NCBI RefSeq assembly: GCF_011516925.1
Contig: NZ_WOTG01000002.1
Coordinates: forward strand, 248,001 to 312,000
DNA length: 64,000 nucleotides
Source of the DNA: Acetobacter fabarum
Lineage (GTDB): Bacteria; Pseudomonadota; Alphaproteobacteria; Acetobacterales; Acetobacteraceae
Direction: 5' to 3'
Part shown: in pieces, positions 62,607-64,000 of the stretch
How positions within the stretch are numbered: position 1 is the stretch's first letter
Layout: each line of letters begins with the position of its first letter
The notes under the pieces: generated by a model
What the model saw: only the letters and a program-made list of their open reading frames with translations
Database searches by the model: none
What the model was told of the DNA's origin: nothing
Position numbers and translations under genes: made by a program

Positions 62607-64000
62607 GGCTGCCCCACTACGGCGCGAATAACTGCGGCATCATCAAACGGCAGCACGGTTGTGCCTATAATCTGCCCCTGTTCATGGCCTTTACCTGCCA
62701 CCACCAGCACATCCTTTGCTCCAAGCATGGACAGGGCCTCTGTTATGGCCTGCCTGCGATCCCCGATTTCCAGCGCATCGGGCGCGCCCGTGCGGACCTC
62801 CGCACGGATTTGTGCGGGGTCTTCCGAGCGGGGGTTATCATCTGTGATTATGGCAATATCAGCGCCATGTGCAGCCGCCTGTGCCATAAGGGGGCGTTTG
62901 CCCTTGTCGCGGTCTCCGCCTGCGCCAAAAACCACCACCAGTCGCCCCTGCGCATGTGGCCGCAGGGAGGAGAGCAGGCGGGCCAGTGCATCTGGCGTGT
63001 GGGCATAATCCACATAGGCACTGGCACCATTGGGTAATACGGCGGCCCGTTCCATGCGCCCGCGTACCCCGACCAGAGCGGGCAGCAGGTCCAGTGCTGC
63101 GGGCAAAGCGGCCTCGTCCTGCACAGCCAGAGTCAGAGCCAGCAGGGCGTTATCGACCTGAAAACGCCCGGGCAGAGGGAGCATGACAGTTTTAACCAGC
63201 CCGTTGCAGCTTATGCGCAGTTCCTGCCCGGCGGGAACGGCCTTGCAGTCCAGCAGGCGCAGGGTCGTGCCGTTGGTGCCGGTCAGGCGCAGGTGCAGGT
63301 TGCGGCTCTTGGCAATGCCGTGCAGTGCATCAAGCGTTGTGGCATCCATGTCCGCATTGGCGGCGGCAATGGCGCCTTGGGGGAGCAGGGTATCAAACAG
63401 CCGCAGCTTGGCCGTGCGGTAGGCGGCCATGGTGCCGTGGTAGTCCATGTGGTCACGGGTGAGGTTGGTAAATCCGGCGGCCTGAAGGTGCAGCCCATCC
63501 AGCCGCCCCTGCTCCAGCCCGTGGGATGATGCCTCCAGTGCTGCGTAATGCACCCCTGCGTGCTCCAGCGCGGCCAGCCCGTTGGCCAGTGCAACCGGGT
63601 CCGGTGTTGTCAGGGGGGGGAAGGTAACCCCCGTACCTTCGGCGCCGGTCAGCCCCAATGTGCCAATGCCCGCCGCCTTGTGGCCCTGTAATGCCCAGAT
63701 CTGGCGCAGGAAGTCGGTTGTGCTGGTTTTGCCGTTGGTGCCGGTTACGGCAACCAGATGTGCTGGTTGTGGGCCAGCCAGCATGGAAGCCCAAAGGGCC
63801 AGCACGTGGCGCGGGTCGGGGCAGGTGACAAATGGCCGCTCTGGCACACCCTGCGGCCAGAGCGTGCCGGTTGGGGCCAGAATGGCCGCCGCCCCCTGTT
63901 GCACGGCTGCTGCAATATAGGTGCGGCCATCCACCCGCGTGCCGGGGAGTGCGGCAAACACAACGCCTGGACCTGCCTGCCTGCTATCGGCCGTAATGGC
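62603..64000 (-). CDS. murE: UDP-MurNAc-L-Ala-D-Glu--meso-diaminopimelate ligase, 5' end outside window
   Basis: 465 residues are visible; the frame stays open through the right edge, where ITADSRQAGPGVVFAALPGTRVDG represents the N-terminal domain. The P-loop is AVTGTNGKTSTTDFL. ALEASSHGLEQGRL, the carbamoylated-lysine region and SYADYAHTPDAL-like VDYAHTPDALARLL follow. DNPRSEDPAQI is the DNPR motif that specifies meso-diaminopimelate, consistent with a Gram-negative cell wall. The codon at 63961 (GTG) is internal. First visible gene of the leftward division cluster. Confidence 0.95.
   Translation of the reverse strand, partial: AITADSRQAGPGVVFAALPGTRVDGRTYIAAAVQQGAAAILAPTGTLWPQGVPERPFVTCPDPRHVLALWASMLAGPQPAHLVAVTGTNGKTSTTDFLRQIWALQGHKAAGIGTLGLTGAEGTGVTFPPLTTPDPVALANGLAALEHAGVHYAALEASSHGLEQGRLDGLHLQAAGFTNLTRDHMDYHGTMAAYRTAKLRLFDTLLPQGAIAAANADMDATTLDALHGIAKSRNLHLRLTGTNGTTLRLLDCKAVPAGQELRISCNGLVKTVMLPLPGRFQVDNALLALTLAVQDEAALPAALDLLPALVGVRGRMERAAVLPNGASAYVDYAHTPDALARLLSSLRPHAQGRLVVVFGAGGDRDKGKRPLMAQAAAHGADIAIITDDNPRSEDPAQIRAEVRTGAPDALEIGDRRQAITEALSMLGAKDVLVVAGKGHEQGQIIGTTVLPFDDAAVIRAVVGQP

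Overview
The window is visibly GC-rich alphaproteobacterial chromosome. The gene content and order fit an acetic acid bacterium (Acetobacteraceae, Acetobacter-like), which is an inference because no rRNA or tRNA is present to anchor it. Supporting features are an alphaproteobacterial division and cell-wall cluster running on through lpxC, bamD, recN and ligA, a MurE with the meso-DAP motif DNPR, a class II DAHP synthase, pyruvate phosphate dikinase with its regulator, and an aspartate/glutamate leucyltransferase.

Layout. 1-3.7 kb: the 3' end of tsf, then recO and parC (+). 3.7-5.6 kb: bpt and hemB (-). 5.6-7.4 kb: a long gap holding a predicted structured RNA with its own terminator, then glyA (+). 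7.6-14.4 kb: a family 2 glycosyltransferase, an aspartoacylase-like hydrolase, a DEAD-box helicase, an ELM1-like protein, and an MFS exporter with a CsoR/RcnR-type regulator, ending in an AT-rich islet with an orphan gene. 14.7-20.5 kb: a small membrane protein, serB, miaA and the branched-chain amino acid genes ilvB-ilvN-ilvC, which end at a strong terminator. 20.7-24.7 kb: an esterase, a catalase and a second DEAD-box helicase. 24.8-31.1 kb: a copper-resistance locus (csoR, copB, multicopper oxidase, small exported protein, divergent P1B ATPase). 31.1-42.7 kb: a Tat-exported HAD protein, gltX, pncB, class II DAHP synthase, two small exported proteins, a YigZ-type protein, and the PPDK/PPDK-regulator pair. 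42.9-64 kb: one long leftward block, murE(partial)-murF-mraY-murD-ftsW-murG-murC-murB-ddl-ftsQ-ftsA-ftsZ-lpxC-bamD-recN-ligA, with many start/stop overlaps.

How the genes work together. The right third makes lipid-linked peptidoglycan precursor and the Z-ring, followed by lipid A synthesis and outer-membrane assembly. The copper locus pairs cytoplasmic export (P1B ATPase) with periplasmic oxidation (multicopper oxidase) and an outer-membrane protein. PPDK makes PEP and DAHP synthase consumes it.

Most of the window is core housekeeping DNA. The new signals are mainly regulatory: (1) a three-way-junction RNA plus intrinsic terminator upstream of glyA; (2) a near-identical 17-bp motif and a shared 11-mer upstream of both ppdK and the DAHP synthase; (3) two unlinked metal loci with the same architecture, a TTGCC(A/T) -35, a 17-bp spacer carrying a CCCCCTAGGG operator, and a -10 only 5-6 nt before the start codon; (4) an AT-rich orphan islet. 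All of these come from reading the sequence and none has been tested.
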